Of a stretch of DNA of 9,121 nucleotides, positions 1 to 8,154 are shown piece after piece. The stretch covers positions 7,561 to 16,681 of the forward strand of contig NVVU01000070.1 of NCBI GenBank assembly GCA_002733485.1, given 5' to 3'. Below the pieces are notes generated by a model, which did no database searches, was not told the DNA's origin, and saw only the letters and a program-made list of their open reading frames with translations. Every line of letters begins with the position of its first letter. Positions within the stretch are counted from its first letter, which is position 1. Origin of the DNA: Robiginitomaculum sp. (GTDB lineage Bacteria > Pseudomonadota > Alphaproteobacteria > Caulobacterales > Maricaulaceae). A program made the translations under genes and the position numbers.

Positions 1-1332
1 AACACTATCTTCTTTACCACGGCGTTGCTGATTATTCCGGCAGTCGGCACCGGGTATTTATTGCAAAACCCCGATACGCCCCTGTGGCAGTTCCAGTTGA
101 TGGCGCTCCTGTCCGGTTTTGGCGGTGGTAATTTTGCCTCCTCAATGTCCAATATCAGTTTTTTCTTCCCCAAAAAAATGGCCGGTTACTCGCTGGGCAT
201 GAATGCCGGCCTTGGCAATTTCGGGGTGACTACCATGCAGATCCTGGTGCCTCTGGTGATGACCGCTGCCATTTTTGGCGGTGCTCCCATGGTGTTGCAG
301 GCTACTTCTGGCACGCTGATTGGTAAAATTCCGGCCGGTACGGAAACGTACTTGCACAATGCCGGTTATATCTGGGTTGTCATTCTGGTGCCGATTGTGA
401 TTGCCGCCTGGTTTGGCATGAACAATATCACCGCCGATCACGTCTCCCCCAATATAAGTTCGCCCCTTGGCTCCTTTGCTAAAATATCGGGCATGCTGGC
501 CATTGGTTTTGCCACCGCCATTGGTGGCTTGTGGCTGATGTTGCCGGCCGATGTTGGCGGTTCGGGACTGATGCTCAGCAAATGGATAGTGCTGCCGGTG
601 GTTATCGCGGCCACGGTTTATGCGCTGAAACTCATCCCGGGTTCCATTCGAACCAGCCTTAATCACCAATACAAAATCTTTAACAACAAACATACCTGGG
701 CGATGACCGTCATCTATACCATGACCTTTGGCTCCTTCATCGGTTATGCGGCGGCCTTTGGTCTGGCCATCAAGGTGATCTTTGGCTTCCAGCATGTGAT
801 GGTGGACGGCGTGATGACCCATAATCTGGCCAATCCGGATGGCCCCAGCGCCTTGATGTTTGCCTGGACCGGGCCTTTCATCGGTGCCCTGATCCGCCCC
901 ATTGGTGGCATGATTGCCGACAAGATGGGGGGTGCCAAAGTGACTCAGATCATCTCTGTGATTATGGTCGCTGCCGCCCTGGGTGTCGCCTATTATATGA
1001 AACAGGCCTATGGCTCGGCTACGCCGCAGGATTACTTCGTGCCCTTCCTGGTCTTGTTCCTGATCCTTTTTGCAGCCACCGGTATCGGTAATGGTTCGAC
1101 GTTTCGCACCATCGCCATGGTGTTCGACAAGGAACAGGCCGGACCGGTTCTGGGCTGGACTTCTGCGGTGGCTGCCTATGGGGCCTTTATCATCCCCAAA
1201 GTGTTTGGCGAGCAGATCAAGGCCACCACGCCAGAATATGCGCTTTATGGTTTTGCCGCCTTCTACGCCTTGTGCATCTTGATCAACTGGTGGTTCTACC
1301 TTCGCAAGGATGCTTATGTGAAAAACCCATAA
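1..1332 (+). CDS. narK: Nitrate/nitrite porter, NarK type, 5' end missing
   Basis: Major facilitator superfamily transporter of the nitrate/nitrite porter family, moving nitrate in and/or nitrite out across the inner membrane. The frame is open from base 1, so the true start lies outside; by comparison with E. coli NarK (463 residues) about 100-110 residues are missing, and 443 codons are visible. Evidence seen: a first nitrate-signature region at 115-240 (GGNFASSMSNISFFFP, then GLGNFGVT), a second at 1075-1120 (GIGNGSTFRTIAMVF), and the motif PFIGALIRPIGG, whose Arg (895-897) matches substrate-binding Arg305 of E. coli NarK. The partner Arg of TM2 would lie in the missing part. Odd: about 70 extra residues with two hydrophobic stretches (about 481-543 and 571-636) sit between the usual sixth and seventh membrane segments. 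It could also be the second half of a NarK1-NarK2 fusion such as that of Paracoccus; the window cannot exclude this. The stop is TAA, 81 bases before narG. Confidence 0.93.
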   Translation, partial: NTIFFTTALLIIPAVGTGYLLQNPDTPLWQFQLMALLSGFGGGNFASSMSNISFFFPKKMAGYSLGMNAGLGNFGVTTMQILVPLVMTAAIFGGAPMVLQATSGTLIGKIPAGTETYLHNAGYIWVVILVPIVIAAWFGMNNITADHVSPNISSPLGSFAKISGMLAIGFATAIGGLWLMLPADVGGSGLMLSKWIVLPVVIAATVYALKLIPGSIRTSLNHQYKIFNNKHTWAMTVIYTMTFGSFIGYAAAFGLAIKVIFGFQHVMVDGVMTHNLANPDGPSALMFAWTGPFIGALIRPIGGMIADKMGGAKVTQIISVIMVAAALGVAYYMKQAYGSATPQDYFVPFLVLFLILFAATGIGNGSTFRTIAMVFDKEQAGPVLGWTSAVAAYGAFIIPKVFGEQIKATTPEYALYGFAAFYALCILINWWFYLRKDAYVKNP

Positions 1333-1339
1333 ATCAACG

Positions 1340-1379
1340 GTTTCGCGGGCAGTTAGCTGTCCGCGAAACTTTTCTGTTT
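1340..1379 (+). terminator. Hairpin with T-rich tail between narK and narG
   Basis: A 13-base-pair stem (1340-1352 with 1357-1369) closes on a TTAG loop. All pairs are Watson-Crick except one G-U. The stem is GC-rich in the middle (CGCGG/CCGCG) and is followed at once by TTTTCTGTTT. This is the form of a Rho-independent terminator, starting 7 bases after the narK stop codon. Because narG starts only 34 bases after the tail, it may act as a partial terminator, or as an mRNA-processing or stabilising hairpin that sets the ratio of narK to narGHJI transcript. The structure is seen in the sequence; how much transcription stops there is not known. Confidence 0.8.
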
Positions 1380-1399
1380 AACCGTTAGCACGCACTCTT

Positions 1400-1404
1400 A
1401 AGGA
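1400..1404 (+). promoter_or_regulatory. Ribosome binding site of narG
   Basis: AAGGA lies nine bases before the ATG at 1414. It supports that start, as does the N-terminal match to E. coli NarG (MSxFxDR followed by YF). Confidence 0.7.
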
Positions 1405-1413
1405 CCCGTATCC

Positions 1414-4400
1414 ATGAGCAATTTCATCGACAGACTGACCTATTTTTCAAAGGTTGACGGCACGTTTTCCAAAGGACATGGCATTACCACGACCGAGGCC
1501 AGGGACTGGGAAAAAGCCTATCGCGGACGCTGGGCGCACGACAAGATTGTGCGTTCCACCCACGGGGTGAATTGCACCGGGTCGTGCAGTTGGAAAATCT
1601 ATGTCAAAAATGGTCTGGTGACCTGGGAAACCCAGCAAACCGATTATCCACGCACCCGCCCCGATATGCCCAATCACGAGCCACGGGGCTGTTCCAGAGG
1701 CGCCAGTTATTCCTGGTACCTCTATTCGGCGGCGCGGCTGAAATATCCGCTGATCCGTTCGCGCCTGCTCAAGGCCTATCGTGCCGCCAAGGCCGAACAC
1801 GGTGATCCGGTGCTGGCCTGGGGCAGCATTGTTTCGGATCCTGAAAAATCCAATGATTACAAAAAAATGCGCGGTCTTGGCGGGTTTGTACGCGCAGACT
1901 GGGACGAAGTGAATGAGATCACAGCGGCCGCTAATATCTATACCACCAAGAAATGGGGTCCGGATCGGGTGCTGGGCTTTTCGCCGATCCCGGCCATGTC
2001 GATGGTCTCTTATGCGGCAGGCTCGCGTTATCTCTCCTTGATGGGCGGGGTGTGCTTAAGCTTTTATGACTGGTATTGCGATCTACCTCCATCATCCCCG
2101 CAAACCTGGGGCGAGCAGACCGATGTACCCGAAAGCGCCGACTGGTTTAATTCCTCCTATATCATAGCCTGGGGCTCCAACGTGCCGCAAACGCGCACGC
2201 CGGACGCTCACTTCTTCACCGAGGTGCGCTATAAAGGCACCAAGACGGTTTCAGTGACCCCGGATTATTCCGAAGTGGCCAAGCTCACCGATATGTGGCT
2301 GAACCCGCGCCAGGGCACCGATGCGGCCATGGCCATGGCCATGGGTCATGTGGTGTTCAAGGAATTTCATCTGAGCAATAAATCCGAATACTTCACCGAT
2401 TATGTGCGCAATTATTCCGACATGCCGATGCAGGTTCTGCTGGAAAAACAGGGCGATCATTATATCCCTACCCGTAATTTGCGCGCCTCAGACTTTACCG
2501 GCGATCTGAAAGTCAAAAACAATGCCGAATGGAAATCGGTGATTTATGATGAAAGTTCGCAAAGCCATCGTGTTCCCAATGGCACTATTGGTTCGCGCTG
2601 GGGCGAAGACGGCAAGTGGAATCTGGAGGCTAAAGACAATGTGTCCGGCGAAAACATCTGGCCATCTTTGAGCAATATTGACAAGCCCGATGCCGTTCTG
2701 GATGTGGCTTTCCCCTATTTTGGTAATCAGGAACACGAGAGCAAAATCTTCGCCCATACCGATCATGACAGCGTGCAGGTACGTAAATTACCCGTGCGTA
2801 AAGTCACATTAAAAGGCAAAAAAGATGCCTATGTGGCCACGGTTTATGACCTGATGGCAGCCAATTACGGCATAGATCGTGGTCTTGGCGGTGAAAATAC
2901 GGCTAAGGATTTCTCTGATAACGTACCCTATACCCCGGCCTGGGCCGAGGTCATTACCGGTGTTGCCGCGCATAAAATCATTCAGGTGGCTCGCGAATTT
3001 GCGCAAAATGCCGATAAAACCCGGGGCCGCTCCATGGTCATTCTGGGGGCCGCGATTAATCACTGGTACCACATGGATATGACCTATCGGGGGATTATTA
3101 ATCTGCTGATCATGTGCGGCTGTATCGGTAAATCAGGCGGTGGCTGGGCCCATTATGTGGGGCAGGAAAAACTGCGCCCGCAAACCGGCTGGTTGCCGCT
3201 GGCCTTTGGCCTAGACTGGAACCGCCCGCCCCGGCAAATGAATTCCACCTCTTTTTTCTACGCGCACTCCAACCAATGGCGTTATGAAAAACTGGGTGTG
3301 GATGAAATTCTGTCGCCGCTGGCTGATGCCAAGAAATGGGAAAATCATGCCCTGATTGATTGTAATGTGCGCTCCGAACGCATGGGCTGGCTGCCATCGG
3401 CACCGCAACTGGATGAAAATCCGCTTTGGCTGGCCGAAAAAGCCAAGCGAGAAGGGAAGACGACCAAGGATTATGTCACCGACCGGCTGAAAAGCGGTGA
3501 TTTGCAATTTTCCGCCGAGGACCCGGACCGGGAAGATAATTTCCCGAGAAATCTGTTTGTCTGGCGCTCTAACATTCTGGGATCATCAGGCAAGGGCCAC
3601 GAGTATATGCTGAAGCATTTGCTAGGCGCGCAAAATGGTTTGATGAGTGATGATCTTGCTGAGATGGGGGTCGCTAAACCCTCAGAAGTGAAATGGCATG
3701 ATGATGCGCCCGAAGGAAAACTTGATCTGGTGGTGACGCTTGATTTTCGTATGTCCACCACGGCGGTCTATTCAGACATCGTGATGCCGACCGCCACCTG
3801 GTACGAAAAGAACGATCTGAACACGTCTGACATGCACCCCTTTATTCACCCCTTGAGCCGCGCCGTTGACCCGGCCTGGGAAAGCCGTTCGGACTGGGAT
3901 ATCTTTAAAGGACTGGCCCGGAAATTTTCGGAAATCTGCCCCGGCCATCTGGGCGTCGAGACTGACCTCGTTACCGTACCGATCCTGCACGACACCCCCG
4001 GGGAACTGGGACAGGCCCTGGGCGTAAAGGACTGGAAGAAAGGCGAATGCGAGCCGGTGCCGGGAAAATCCATGCCGAACCTGGTTGAGGTTGAGCGAGA
4101 TTATCCCAATCTTTACAAGAAATTCACTTCCCTAGGGCCGCTTCTTGCCAAACTGGGTAATGGTGGCAAGGGCATTGGCTGGAATACCGAAGCCGAAGTG
4201 GAATTGCTGGGCAAGCTCAACAAGACCGTGCGCGATGAAGGTGTCAGTAAAGGCCAGCCTCGTATCGAAAGCGATATTGATGCGACCGAGGTGATCCTCT
4301 CACTGGCCCCCGAAACCAATGGGCAAGTGGCGGTAAAAGCCTGGGCGGCTTTGTCCAAAATGACCGGACGGGATCATACCCATCTGGCACGGCCCAAAGA

Positions 4401-5193
4401 GGATGAAAAAATCCGCTTTCGGGATGTTCAGGCGCAGCCGCGCAAGATTATTTCTTCGCCCACCTGGTCTGGTCTGGAGGACGAGCACGTCAGCTATAAT
4501 GCCTGCTATACCAATATACACGAGCTGATCCCGTGGCGTACCCTGACCGGCCGCCAGCACTTTTATCAGGATCATGAATGGATGCGTGATTTTGGCGAGG
4601 GCCTGTGCGTATACAAACCGCCGATTTCCACCAAGACAATCACCAATTCGGTGAAGGCGCGTGGCGGCGATGCAAAACAGATTACGCTGAACTGGATCAC
4701 CCCGCACCAGAAATGGGGCATTCACTCGACCTATTCAGACAATCTGTTGCTGCTGACCATGAACCGTGGCGGACCCGTTGTCTGGCTCTCGGAAATCGAC
4801 GCCCGCAAGGTGGACGTGGCCGATAATGACTGGATCGAGCTTTATAACGTCAACGGCGCCATTACCGCCCGGGCGGTGGTATCACAGCGCGTACCCGAAG
4901 GTATGTGCATGATGTATCACGCTCAGGAAAAGACCATGAATACCCCGGGCAGCCGCATTACCGGCAAACGCGGCGGTATCCACAATTCGGTCACCAAGGC
5001 GGTGGTTAAACCCACCCATATGATCGGTGGATATGCACAGCTTTCTTACGGCTTTAACTATTACGGCACCGTAGGATCAAATCGGGATGAATTTGTGATT
5101 TTGCGTAAAACCAACACGGTGGACTGGATGGAAGAACCTTACACCGAAGGCCAACCCATCAACACGCCAAAAATTACGGAGGCAGCCCAATGA
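1414..5193 (+). CDS. narG: Respiratory nitrate reductase, catalytic alpha subunit NarG
   Basis: Molybdenum enzyme of the DMSO reductase superfamily that reduces nitrate to nitrite with two electrons; it sits on the cytoplasmic face of the inner membrane bound to NarH and NarI. It has 1259 residues, against 1247 in E. coli, and matches it throughout. The FS0 [4Fe-4S] ligands are His50, Cys54, Cys58 and Cys93, in the order HxxxCxxxC then GC; the His ligand is the mark of NarG. The conserved Arg follows in CSRGASYSW. The molybdenum-ligand Asp is in the block YDWYCDLPPSSPQTWGEQTD (about residues 218-237), most likely Asp223. Other conserved blocks are NHWYHMDMTYRG, GWAHYVGQEKLRPQTGW, DFRMSTTAVYSDIVMPTATW and, near the C-terminus, YGFNYYGTVGSNRDEF. 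The N-terminus is a remnant of a Tat leader without the RR pair, as in E. coli, which fits a cytoplasmic enzyme. The stop overlaps the narH start by four bases (ATGA). No frameshift or missing ligand was seen. Confidence 0.98.
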   Translation: MSNFIDRLTYFSKVDGTFSKGHGITTTEARDWEKAYRGRWAHDKIVRSTHGVNCTGSCSWKIYVKNGLVTWETQQTDYPRTRPDMPNHEPRGCSRGASYSWYLYSAARLKYPLIRSRLLKAYRAAKAEHGDPVLAWGSIVSDPEKSNDYKKMRGLGGFVRADWDEVNEITAAANIYTTKKWGPDRVLGFSPIPAMSMVSYAAGSRYLSLMGGVCLSFYDWYCDLPPSSPQTWGEQTDVPESADWFNSSYIIAWGSNVPQTRTPDAHFFTEVRYKGTKTVSVTPDYSEVAKLTDMWLNPRQGTDAAMAMAMGHVVFKEFHLSNKSEYFTDYVRNYSDMPMQVLLEKQGDHYIPTRNLRASDFTGDLKVKNNAEWKSVIYDESSQSHRVPNGTIGSRWGEDGKWNLEAKDNVSGENIWPSLSNIDKPDAVLDVAFPYFGNQEHESKIFAHTDHDSVQVRKLPVRKVTLKGKKDAYVATVYDLMAANYGIDRGLGGENTAKDFSDNVPYTPAWAEVITGVAAHKIIQVAREFAQNADKTRGRSMVILGAAINHWYHMDMTYRGIINLLIMCGCIGKSGGGWAHYVGQEKLRPQTGWLPLAFGLDWNRPPRQMNSTSFFYAHSNQWRYEKLGVDEILSPLADAKKWENHALIDCNVRSERMGWLPSAPQLDENPLWLAEKAKREGKTTKDYVTDRLKSGDLQFSAEDPDREDNFPRNLFVWRSNILGSSGKGHEYMLKHLLGAQNGLMSDDLAEMGVAKPSEVKWHDDAPEGKLDLVVTLDFRMSTTAVYSDIVMPTATWYEKNDLNTSDMHPFIHPLSRAVDPAWESRSDWDIFKGLARKFSEICPGHLGVETDLVTVPILHDTPGELGQALGVKDWKKGECEPVPGKSMPNLVEVERDYPNLYKKFTSLGPLLAKLGNGGKGIGWNTEAEVELLGKLNKTVRDEGVSKGQPRIESDIDATEVILSLAPETNGQVAVKAWAALSKMTGRDHTHLARPKEDEKIRFRDVQAQPRKIISSPTWSGLEDEHVSYNACYTNIHELIPWRTLTGRQHFYQDHEWMRDFGEGLCVYKPPISTKTITNSVKARGGDAKQITLNWITPHQKWGIHSTYSDNLLLLTMNRGGPVVWLSEIDARKVDVADNDWIELYNVNGAITARAVVSQRVPEGMCMMYHAQEKTMNTPGSRITGKRGGIHNSVTKAVVKPTHMIGGYAQLSYGFNYYGTVGSNRDEFVILRKTNTVDWMEEPYTEGQPINTPKITEAAQ

Positions 5194-6758
5194 CTATACG
5201 TGCACAAATCGGCATGGTCCTTAACCTGGACAAATGCATTGGCTGTCACACCTGTTCCATCACGTGCAAGAATGTGTGGACCAGCCGTGGCGGCGTTGAA
5301 TATGCCTGGTTCAACAATGTGGAGAGCAAGCCCGGCGTTGGCTACCCCCGAAACTGGGAAGACCAGTCTGAGTGGAAGGGCGGCTGGGAGCTAACTAAAG
5401 CCGGCAAGCTGAAGCCCAAAATCGGTGGCAAGCTGGGGGTTCTCTCCAACATTTTTGCCAACCCCGATCTGCCCTTGATCGACGACTATTACGAGCCGTT
5501 TACCTATGAGTATGATCATCTTAAAACCGCCAAGGAAAGCAAGACCGTACCTACGGCACGGATGAAATCGGCCATTACCGGCAAGTTCAAGGAAAAACCG
5601 GAATGGGGCGTCAATTGGGAGGAAATCCTGGGTGGAGAGTTTGAAAAACGCTCCAAAGACTATAATTTCGATAAAATCCAGAAGGACATATACGGCGAAT
5701 TTGAAAATACATTCATGATGTATTTGCCGCGTTTGTGCGAGCATTGCCTGAACCCGTCCTGTGTGGCGTCCTGCCCATCCGGCGCGATTTACAAGCGCGA
5801 GGAAGACGGCATTGTGCTGATTGATCAGGACAAATGCCGTGGCTGGCGCATGTGTGTCTCGGGCTGCCCCTACAAGAAAATTTACTTCAACTGGCAGTCC
5901 GGCAAGTCCGAAAAATGTACCTTTTGCTATCCGCGTATAGAGGCCGGCGAGCCAACCGTATGCTCGGAAACCTGCGTCGGGCGCATCCGTTATCTGGGCG
6001 TTCTCTTGTACGATGCAGACAAGATCTTAGAGGCAGCCTCGGCCAAGGACGAGAAAGACCTGTATCAAAGCCAGTGCGATCTCTTTCTGGATCCCCACGA
6101 TCCCGAAGTGATTAAACAGGCATTGGCCGATGGAGTGCCGCAAAGCTGGATTGACGGGGCGCAAAACTCACCCGTTTACAAGATGGCTATGGAGTGGAAA
6201 ATCGCTTTCCCGCTGCACCCTGAATACCGCACCTTGCCCATGGTCTGGTATGTGCCGCCGCTCTCGCCGATCCAGTCGGCGGCTGAGGCCGGGCATCTGG
6301 ACCAGAACGGCATGTTGCCCGATGTGCGCCAATTGCGCATCCCCAACAAATATCTGGCCAATTTGCTGACCGCCGGTGATGAAGAACCGATCATCAGCGC
6401 ATTGGAGCGGATGATGGCCATGCGAGTTTATATGCGCGGCAAAACCGTGGATGGAGTCGAGGACCCAGCAGTGCTGGAACAGGTCGGCATGACTGAAGAT
6501 GAAATGAACGATATGTATCAGCTGATGGCGATTGCCAATTATGAAGATCGTTTTGTCATTCCCACCAATCACCGTGAATATGCAGGTGATGGCCCGTTTG
6601 ATCAGGAAATTGCTTTTTCGGCCCGTTCTGAATGCGGTTTTTCCTTTGGTAATGACAGCAATACCGGGGCCAAAAAACGCACCAATTTGTTTGGCTCGCA
6701 AACCCACAACAACACGCTCAGCGGGACACCGCGCAAGGTATCGGGAGATCCGTCATGA
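5190..6758 (+). CDS. narH: Respiratory nitrate reductase, iron-sulfur beta subunit NarH
   Basis: Electron-transfer subunit carrying electrons from the NarI hemes to NarG through four iron-sulfur clusters, on the cytoplasmic side of the membrane. It has 522 residues (E. coli 512). Four Cys groups are complete: C16, C19, C22, C26; C183, C186, C191, C195; C216, C222, C226; and C243, C246, C258, C262. In the third group Trp219 (CRGWRMC) replaces a Cys, the known signature of the [3Fe-4S] cluster of nitrate reductase beta subunits, so this is not a defect. The spacing equals that of the E. coli protein to within one residue. The region between the first and second groups and the long C-terminal part (from about residue 275) are typical of the family and pack against NarG and NarI. 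The start is supported by CGGAGG at 5177-5182, seven bases before the ATG, and the ATGA overlap with narG suggests translational coupling. The end overlaps narJ in the same way. Confidence 0.98.
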   Translation: MTIRAQIGMVLNLDKCIGCHTCSITCKNVWTSRGGVEYAWFNNVESKPGVGYPRNWEDQSEWKGGWELTKAGKLKPKIGGKLGVLSNIFANPDLPLIDDYYEPFTYEYDHLKTAKESKTVPTARMKSAITGKFKEKPEWGVNWEEILGGEFEKRSKDYNFDKIQKDIYGEFENTFMMYLPRLCEHCLNPSCVASCPSGAIYKREEDGIVLIDQDKCRGWRMCVSGCPYKKIYFNWQSGKSEKCTFCYPRIEAGEPTVCSETCVGRIRYLGVLLYDADKILEAASAKDEKDLYQSQCDLFLDPHDPEVIKQALADGVPQSWIDGAQNSPVYKMAMEWKIAFPLHPEYRTLPMVWYVPPLSPIQSAAEAGHLDQNGMLPDVRQLRIPNKYLANLLTAGDEEPIISALERMMAMRVYMRGKTVDGVEDPAVLEQVGMTEDEMNDMYQLMAIANYEDRFVIPTNHREYAGDGPFDQEIAFSARSECGFSFGNDSNTGAKKRTNLFGSQTHNNTLSGTPRKVSGDPS

Positions 6759-7420
6759 GAAGCTTTCGCGTTTTATCGCATTTGCTGACCTATCCACAGA
6801 CCGAATGGATCAGCCATATGGATGAGCTGAAACAGGTTCTTGTTGATGAGGGCGTGGTTAAGGGTAAAGTCCTGAAAAGCCTGCTCGCCTTTATGGACGA
6901 GCTGGCCGCCAGTGACCTGATGGAGACTCAGGAAACGTACGTGGAACTGTTTGACAGGGGGCGGGCGAATTGCCTGCATCTCTTTGAGCACGTGCACGGG
7001 GAATCGCGCTTTCGCGGACAGGCGATGGTCGAACTGGCCGATAAATATAAGGAAAAAGGATTGCAAATCGGTACCGGCGAGCTGCCCGATTATCTGCCTT
7101 TGTTTCTGGAATTTGTCTCCATTTGCGAGCCTGAAGAAGGCATCGAAACCCTGGCCCAGGCCGCCCCGGTGATCGCCACCATTGGCGAGAAACTGAAACG
7201 TAGTAAATCCGGTTATGCCTCTGTCATGGCCGCCATTGTGGCGCTGTCTGGCGTCAAGCTTGGCAAGGCGGAACTTGAAAAAGCCGCCGATGCAGCCCTG
7301 CCGGATATCCAGACCCTGGATGAGCTGGACGAGCAATGGAAAGAGCCTGAAGCCTTTACCGGCGCACCCGATTGCGGCACATGTGCCCCGGATGAAACCC
7401 CCACATTGGGAGCATTATAA
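6755..7420 (+). CDS. narJ: Nitrate reductase assembly chaperone NarJ (delta subunit)
   Basis: Cytoplasmic chaperone of the TorD/DmsD/NarJ family, required for cofactor insertion into apo-NarG and for correct docking of NarGH on NarI; it is not part of the final enzyme. It has 221 residues, slightly shorter than E. coli NarJ (236). The family signature is clear at residues 62-94: YVELFDRGR, then LHLFEHVHGESRFRGQAMVEL. A second conserved patch, ELPDYLPLFLEF, follows at 109-120. The rest is predicted helical and acidic. The C-terminal tail carries a CxxC pair (Cys207 and Cys210, DCGTCAP), whose role I do not know. The start has GGGAGA at 6743-6748, six bases upstream, and lies inside the end of narH (ATGA). 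The stop TAA shares its last base with the narI start. Confidence 0.96.
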   Translation: MRSFRVLSHLLTYPQTEWISHMDELKQVLVDEGVVKGKVLKSLLAFMDELAASDLMETQETYVELFDRGRANCLHLFEHVHGESRFRGQAMVELADKYKEKGLQIGTGELPDYLPLFLEFVSICEPEEGIETLAQAAPVIATIGEKLKRSKSGYASVMAAIVALSGVKLGKAELEKAADAALPDIQTLDELDEQWKEPEAFTGAPDCGTCAPDETPTLGAL

Positions 7421-8103
7421 TGGCCGACTATGTGAACACCTTATTCTTTGGCATTTATCCCTATATTGCCATTCTTACCATGATTGTAGGCTCGATCCTG
7501 CGCTATGATCAGGACCCGTATTCATGGAAGGCGGACAGCAGCCAGCTCTTGCATCGCAAGGGCCTGCGTTTAGGGAGCAATTTGTTCCATGTTGGCATAT
7601 TGCTTTTGTTCATGGGCCATTTTGTCGGTCTTCTGACTCCGCATTGGGCCTATGAGCCGTTTATCTCTGCCGGGCACAAGCAAATCCTGGCGATGACAGC
7701 GGGGGGTATTTTTGGCTCCATGGCGTTTGTCGGCATGGTAATCCTGATCTGGCGACGCACCACCCAGGACCGGGTACGGGCCACCACTAAATTTATGGAT
7801 ATGGCCATATTGCTGATCCTCTTTGTGCAATTGGTGCTGGGTCTTCTGACCATCCCGCAAAGCGCCAGGCATCTGGACGGCTCGTCCATGATTGCGCTGG
7901 CCGAATGGGCACAACATATCGTCACCTTCCGAGGCGGTGCGGCTGAATTTATCAAGCCCGAAGCGTTAATTTTTAAACTTCACATCGTGCTGGGACTGAC
8001 GATCTTCCTCATTTTTCCCTTCACCCGGCTGGTCCATATGGTCAGCGTCCCGGTGAAATATCTGTTCCGTTCCGGTTATCAGATTGTCCGCAAGAGAGGG
8101 TGA
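7420..8103 (+). CDS. narI: Respiratory nitrate reductase, cytochrome b gamma subunit NarI
   Basis: Integral membrane diheme cytochrome b that anchors NarGH, oxidises quinol near the periplasmic side and passes electrons inward, so that nitrate reduction builds a proton gradient. It has 227 residues (E. coli 225) with five hydrophobic segments, near residues 4-26, 52-73, 89-111, 125-146 and 185-205. The four heme-ligand histidines are present: His57 and His67 in the second segment, His188 and His206 in the fifth, matching E. coli 56, 66, 187 and 205. The motif YDQDPYSWKADSSQLLHRKG after the first segment is typical of NarI, and the tail is basic, fitting a cytoplasmic C-terminus. The start has GGGAG at 7408-7412, seven bases upstream, and overlaps the narJ stop by one base (TAATG). 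It is the last gene of the operon, followed by a terminator 23 bases later. Confidence 0.97.
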   Translation: MADYVNTLFFGIYPYIAILTMIVGSILRYDQDPYSWKADSSQLLHRKGLRLGSNLFHVGILLLFMGHFVGLLTPHWAYEPFISAGHKQILAMTAGGIFGSMAFVGMVILIWRRTTQDRVRATTKFMDMAILLILFVQLVLGLLTIPQSARHLDGSSMIALAEWAQHIVTFRGGAAEFIKPEALIFKLHIVLGLTIFLIFPFTRLVHMVSVPVKYLFRSGYQIVRKRG

Positions 8104-8126
8104 GGTTTGCCGAATACTATATTAGG

Positions 8127-8153
8127 AAAAAGGGGGCATATGCCCCCTTTTTT
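8127..8153. terminator. Bidirectional intrinsic terminator between narI and the convergent membrane-protein gene
   Basis: Positions 8127-8152 are a perfect inverted repeat: five A, five G, CATATG, five C, five T, plus one more T at 8153. As RNA it folds into an 11-pair stem with an ATAT loop; the GC core is GGGGGC/GCCCCC. On the plus strand the hairpin ends in a T run and terminates narGHJI; on the minus strand the A run becomes the U tail for the opposite gene, whose stop codon ends only one base away. Confidence 0.92.
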
Positions 8154-8154
8154 A

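Noticed and set aside
142..822. Minus-strand open frame of 226 codons inside narK
   Set aside because: Its composition (many His, Gly, Arg and Gln) is what the antisense of a membrane-protein gene gives, it has no recognisable domain, and narK on the other strand is certain.
2322..2345. Short tandem repeat of GCCATG inside narG
   Set aside because: It encodes alternating Ala-Met in the conserved block DAAMAMAMGH (E. coli has DAAMALAMGH), so it is explained by the protein and is not a separate repeat element.
4300..4725. Minus-strand open frame of 141 codons inside narG, with several shorter ones elsewhere in narG and narH
   Set aside because: They lie opposite highly conserved coding sequence and show no family features; they are shadows of codon bias.
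5838..5868. Trp in place of Cys in the third cluster group of NarH
   Set aside because: This looks like a lost ligand, but it is the normal feature of the [3Fe-4S] cluster in nitrate reductase beta subunits.
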